Shown here piece after piece: positions 60,462 to 64,000 of a DNA stretch of 64,000 nt. This DNA is from Nostoc sp. 'Lobaria pulmonaria (5183) cyanobiont' (GTDB lineage Bacteria > Cyanobacteriota > Cyanobacteriia > Cyanobacteriales > Nostocaceae), in contig NZ_CP026692.1 of NCBI RefSeq assembly GCF_002949795.1, forward strand, positions 6,432,545 through 6,496,544, read 5' to 3'. Below the pieces are notes generated by a model. The model was not told where the DNA came from and did no database searches. It saw only the letters and a list, made by a program, of their open reading frames with translations. How positions within the stretch are numbered: position 1 is the first letter of the stretch; each line of letters begins with the position of its first letter. A program made the position numbers and the translations under genes.

Positions 60462-61262
60462 ATGCAAAAACTCCTTTTTAATGACAAAGATAGATTTAGA
60501 GCGCAGGCCCTATTCCTTGGTAAAGATATTAACTTACAGACACTGGATAATTACGTTTCCTTGGCGAGTATGCCACTAATGATTAGAGTCGGTGAAGAAG
60601 GCTACGCAGTATTGCTGGCCTATGGTGCAGTTGTCCTGTTTAACCTTGAGCCTGTAGAAAAGGTAGCCTTTTTGACCAAACTATCCTCTCAAATTAGCGG
60701 CCCTTTTGCCGACCCAGAAACAGAAGAGGTTGAAGTTCATCTCAGTATTAGTGAGAATGAACGAGCTAGGGAAGGAAAAATTTTACTGCATGAATTGAGT
60801 ATAGAACGCTTGCAGATAGTGGCTGATATTCTCGCCAAGAGTGTTGTGTTGTCTCACTATGAAACCAGCCTAGCGGCTGTATTCGATCAAATTGAACCGT
60901 TTGCAGCTAGCCTCCAGCGTGAAAACAGGAGTAGACGCCAAAGCCGGGAATTACTACGTCAACTTGGGACTACCCTATTAGTTCAACATAAGATCGTGGG
61001 TCAAGTAGAGATTATCGATAAGCCGGAGTTGCTCTGGGAATCTCCACAGCTAGAAAACTTATATCTGCGCTTGGAGGATGAATACGAAATTCGTGAGCGT
61101 CACCATGCTCTGGAACGTAAACTAGAGCTAATTTCCCAAACCGCCCAAACGGTGCTGGAGTTCATGCAGCATAGCAGTAGTCAGCGAGTAGAGTGGTATG
61201 TGGTGATTCTGATTGTGGTAGAGATTCTGCTGTCACTTTATGACATCATTTTCAAAGGCTAA
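60462..61262 (+). CDS. RMD1/DUF155-family protein
   Basis: The 266-residue protein has the RMD1/YagE (DUF155) layout: an N-terminal mixed fold (EGYAVLLAYGAVVLFNLEPV), a central helical part (ERLQIVADILAKSVVLSHYE, FAASLQRENRSRRQSREL), a long helix (YLRLEDEYEIRERHHALERK) and a C-terminal membrane helix (WYVVILIVVEILLSLYDIIF). In eukaryotes related proteins act in mitochondrial translation and membrane contact; the bacterial role is unknown. It is monocistronic. Confidence 0.88.
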   Translation: MQKLLFNDKDRFRAQALFLGKDINLQTLDNYVSLASMPLMIRVGEEGYAVLLAYGAVVLFNLEPVEKVAFLTKLSSQISGPFADPETEEVEVHLSISENERAREGKILLHELSIERLQIVADILAKSVVLSHYETSLAAVFDQIEPFAASLQRENRSRRQSRELLRQLGTTLLVQHKIVGQVEIIDKPELLWESPQLENLYLRLEDEYEIRERHHALERKLELISQTAQTVLEFMQHSSSQRVEWYVVILIVVEILLSLYDIIFKG

Positions 61263-61502
61263 TGCTAAATTTGGGGTTGTGATATTATGTCCGGTTAAAG
61301 CACTTATCATTAAGACCCCAGAGGGGCAGAGGAGCAGAGGGGAGGGGTTTTTGGGCTTTCTGCATAGAGAAAGGGAATTATAACTAATTAGCCGGACATG
61401 ATATGAGATGGCGAGGGAGCGATCGCATCAGCCTCTCCAAGAGTTGGCGGTTCGTTTCCTTATCCATATTTTTTACTACTCATTTAGGATTGCTATATTT
61501 AT

Positions 61503-63125
61503 CTAAAAGTTTAAAATATCTAATGATTCTTCTATCTCTAAATCTAATATTATTTCTCGTGTATCTTTGAGTGCTTCTAGTTTACCTTCTTTACGATAGA
61601 TGTCTGCCGCTTTTTGAAAATCTCCAATTGCTCCCTGTTTATCCGCAATTTCTAAACGAATATTGCCACGATTATAATAAGCATCAGCATAACTAGGATT
61701 AATCTGGATTGCCTGAGTATAATCTTCAATTGCGCCCTCAAAATCTCCTAAATCTGAACGAGCATTACCACGTTTTTTATAAGCATCAGCATAACTAGGA
61801 TTAATCTGGATTGCTTGAGTATAATCTTCAATTGCACCCTCAAAATCTCCTAAATCTGAACGAGCATTACCACGTTTTTTATAAGCTATAGCATCTTGAG
61901 GATTAATCTTGATTGCTTGAGGAAATCCTGGCTGAGAGCCTAATAAATAACGAGCAATCCCACGGTTTTTATAAGCATCAGCATAATCAGGATTAATTTT
62001 AATAGCCTGGGTATAATCCTCAATTGCTCCTTGGTTATCTCCAACATGAGAGCGAGCTTCAGCCCGATTTTTATAGGTTACGGCAACATTAGGATTAATT
62101 GTAATAGCTTGGGTATAATCATTAATTGCTTCCTCTAATCGCCCCAGGTGATAGAGAGCTAAACCTCGTTTATTATAAGATTTAGCATCATAAAGATTCA
62201 TCTGGATTGCCTGAGAATAATCTGCGATCGCCGCTTCATAATCTCCTACTTGATAGTGAGCTAAACCTCGTTTATAATATAAAAAATCAACATTGCCCTG
62301 ATTAACTTGTAAGGCTTGATTATAGTTAATAATTGCATTTGTATATTCTCCCCTTTGAAAGCATTCATCACCCAGCTTTACATAAAATATATTTAAATCT
62401 TCATTATCATATTCAGGCTGAAAATAAGATTTGAGTACCCGATCGTTAGTTGGCTTAGATAGAATTTCCTGTTTTGGAAGATATTTATAAATAGGTGGTT
62501 GTTGCCGAGAAGAACTATTTACAGAAGATTGTAACTGTTCTAGATAGCACCATAAACCACCACCATATAGTAATTGTTCTATTCCAAAAGAAATTTTACC
62601 AGTTTTCAACTTAATCATCTGAGTTGGGAGAAAGCCAGCCAAAAAAAGGTGATACTCAGATTGTGCTTCACTGACATCTTCTTGAATTAAAATGCAAACT
62701 ACAACTGCATTTTTTTCAACTTCTTCAGAACTAATTGACCATCTAACTCTGTCAATGCGACCATGACGAGATTTAACCTCAATACCAATAGATGGGTCAG
62801 AAGTCAAGGTAAAATCTATATTGCCATCGCCGCCAAATCGCTTTTCATAATCGACTTCGGTAATAAAATCAGCTAAACGTTCTTTGACAACTTCCTCACC
62901 CAACTTTCCTTTGAGATAGCTAATAAAAACATCACGCACTGGTAAAACACGCTTATATTTCTCAGCCATCTGCCAGCAAAATTCCCGTAGTGCCTTTAAC
63001 CTCTCTCCAGAAATTATAGTTAATTCACTATATTGACCTTCTGTTTCACAATGAAGCAGACAACCAGATGCTAACCTTTTAATAAAATCAGACTGTAGCG
63101 ATCGCAGTAGTGTAATCCAGTCCAT
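61503..63125 (-). CDS. Nuclease-like domain fused to TPR array
   Basis: The 540-residue protein has an N-terminal domain (about 1-200) with the PD-(D/E)XK signature GNIDFTLTSDPSIGIEVKSR (Asp near 98, then E-V-K), found in restriction- or Holliday-junction-type nucleases. A linker leads to about eight TPR units (240-505). Two consecutive units are identical over ~34 residues (AYKKRGNARSDLGDFEGAIE), a 102-bp recent duplication; one unit lacks its first helix (YLLGSQPGFPQAI). The combination suggests a nuclease or effector targeted by protein-protein contacts, possibly in defence. Catalytic activity is inferred. Confidence 0.8.
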   Translation of the reverse strand: MDWITLLRSLQSDFIKRLASGCLLHCETEGQYSELTIISGERLKALREFCWQMAEKYKRVLPVRDVFISYLKGKLGEEVVKERLADFITEVDYEKRFGGDGNIDFTLTSDPSIGIEVKSRHGRIDRVRWSISSEEVEKNAVVVCILIQEDVSEAQSEYHLFLAGFLPTQMIKLKTGKISFGIEQLLYGGGLWCYLEQLQSSVNSSSRQQPPIYKYLPKQEILSKPTNDRVLKSYFQPEYDNEDLNIFYVKLGDECFQRGEYTNAIINYNQALQVNQGNVDFLYYKRGLAHYQVGDYEAAIADYSQAIQMNLYDAKSYNKRGLALYHLGRLEEAINDYTQAITINPNVAVTYKNRAEARSHVGDNQGAIEDYTQAIKINPDYADAYKNRGIARYLLGSQPGFPQAIKINPQDAIAYKKRGNARSDLGDFEGAIEDYTQAIQINPSYADAYKKRGNARSDLGDFEGAIEDYTQAIQINPSYADAYYNRGNIRLEIADKQGAIGDFQKAADIYRKEGKLEALKDTREIILDLEIEESLDILNF

Positions 63126-63361
63126 TTATATTTCTGCGAATCTTTTGATGAGATTATTCTATTAAAATATCCAGTCGGCGTAAACCTTTTAATTAGCTTG
63201 GGTGATATTTCCAAAAATTGTTTACTATTTTGCAATAATTCTTAATTTAACTTAATATATTAAAATTCGCAGAGGTTGAGATGGGGTTAAAGCGAGTGTA
63301 TTAAGACATAGCACCTTCTCTCAAACATCGCTGCTTTTTAGAGTCGAGTATAAGTGGTGAA
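63126..63361. other. Intergenic region upstream of the nuclease/TPR gene
   Basis: AT-rich, no coding signal; it should carry the promoter of the leftward nuclease/TPR gene. The Rpn-type pseudogene begins at its right edge. Confidence 0.4.
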
Positions 63362-63707
63362 TTATTGATAGATTTGCCGGAGTTCTTCTAGAGTACTCAC
63401 AGTTTTGATACTGGTGAGAATAGCGCTTAATATCTCTACGTTCTCTATTTGGACAATCTCTGGTAATATTGTTAACCCTTCGCTGCCAAATTTTAATTAT
63501 AAACCCATTTCAATATCTTGAAGTAACCCTTCCTTCATACCTTGTTGAATACCCCTTCTTTCTACGCTGGTAATATATGGCATTTTATTTTCCTCCTCGC
63601 TTCCAGTTTATTCCTTCCACAGCTACAGTCAAGAAAAATTCAATGCACTATTGAAAGTAGGTTTCTATAGCTTCTTTCCAAGGGCTGTCATATTTATCGT
63701 TAGACAT
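63362..63707 (-). pseudogene. Rpn-family (DUF4351) nuclease remnant
   Basis: MSNDKYDSPWKEAIETYFQ then a stop (start 63707), followed after a deletion by the family C-terminus MPYITSVERRGIQQGMKEGL (start 63583), an in-frame TAA, and LKFGSEGLTILPEI...TLEELRQIYQ to a stop at 63362. Intact relatives are Rpn/transposase-like nucleases common in Nostoc. Two stops and a missing centre make this non-functional. Confidence 0.75.
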
Positions 63708-63849
63708 TAGTAGGATTTACATTAGTTTTGACGGTGCGGCCATGTCTGATTATGCCAGAGTTTTGAAGAGTTGGGGATCTTGTTTTTCACGAATGGATTC
63801 AGGATTGCTGTAGTACTTTTAAAAATTCATAATTGACAGTTTGGTAATC

Positions 63850-63891
63850 AATTACGAATTACGAATTACGAATTACGAATTACGAATTACA
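63850..63891. repeat. Heptanucleotide tandem repeat (STRR)
   Basis: Five perfect AATTACG units plus one AATTACA run head to tail. Heptamer repeats of this kind are typical of filamentous heterocystous cyanobacteria. Confidence 0.9.
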
Positions 63892-63969
63892 AATTATCTT
63901 GACACTTGCGCTACGATATCCCCTATTGCTTTCGTGCAATGTACGTGAGGAGTAGTAGAGGTCAAACAG

Positions 63970-64000
63970 ATGATAGAAGAATTTAATACAGAGGATGCCC
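63970..64000 (+). CDS. Possible gene start at window edge
   Basis: ATG at 63970 opens MIEEFNTEDA and runs off the end. GAGGTCAAACAG upstream could be a weak ribosome binding site. Only ten codons are visible, so it may be chance. Confidence 0.25.
   Translation, partial: MIEEFNTEDA

Overview
The window looks like chromosomal DNA of a filamentous, heterocyst-forming cyanobacterium of the Nostoc/Anabaena type. The palindrome GCGATCGC (HIP1) recurs throughout. Short tandem repeats and interspersed repeats (STRR-like heptamers and sequences of the type GGGCTACGCCTACGC) are frequent. A complete petN (cytochrome b6f subunit) is present. Other cyanobacterial hallmarks are a bilin-type GAF sensor kinase, an ethylene-receptor-like kinase, a GH100 invertase and an NdbB-like NADH dehydrogenase. 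No database was searched, so family names come from recognised motifs.

Layout. 1-7.5 kb: chromosomal genes (partial HAD hydrolase, ndbB-like, a GHL10/aspartic-protease-like fusion, DUF3592, a sucrose-phosphate-synthase-like GT4). 7.6-8.65 kb: gene remnants and a degenerate tRNA-like sequence. 8.66-21.55 kb: an accessory block that I read as an integrated mobile element. It carries a seven-gene one-way cassette of unrecognised, repeat-rich proteins, a core-only tyrosine recombinase with a lox-like inverted repeat just upstream, a replication-like gene, a palindromic operator array, many small plasmid-type genes, and a DEDD (IS110/Piv-like) recombinase preceded by a highly structured non-coding leader. 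22-28.7 kb: aldo/keto reductase, small stress and exported proteins, a PEP-CTERM-type protein and a lipoprotein. 28.8-34.7 kb: a MacA/MacB-type export operon whose permease is split by a 1.83-kb IS with 8-bp target duplication.

34.7-45.1 kb: membrane-anchored Mn-type superoxide dismutase, DEDDh exonuclease, two co-transcribed histidine kinases (one with an ethylene-binding-type N-terminus), petN with a small membrane protein, a four-GAF histidine kinase and a duplicated-domain protein. 45.1-46.5 kb: repeat-rich gap with a P-loop pseudogene. 46.5-54.2 kb: invertase, rsmB, TerB-like protein, aquaporin, cbiA-type amidase and a glutathione S-transferase. 54.3-57.7 kb: a translationally coupled three-gene operon (sterol-desaturase-like, left-handed beta-helix acyltransferase-like, GH3-type amido synthetase) bracketed by two inverted copies of a 107-bp MITE. 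57.7-64 kb: a frameshifted coiled-coil gene, an SDR/CIA30 protein, GNAT, RMD1/DUF155, a nuclease-like/TPR fusion and a Rpn-type pseudogene.

Functional links. The GT4 sucrose-type synthase (6.0 kb) and the invertase (46.6 kb) are opposite arms of sucrose metabolism but are not adjacent. The strongest candidates for undescribed biology are the 8.66-12.99 kb cassette, the recombinase/palindrome pair at 13.15-13.8 kb, the structured leader before the DEDD recombinase at 18.76-19.0 kb, and the GH3 operon.
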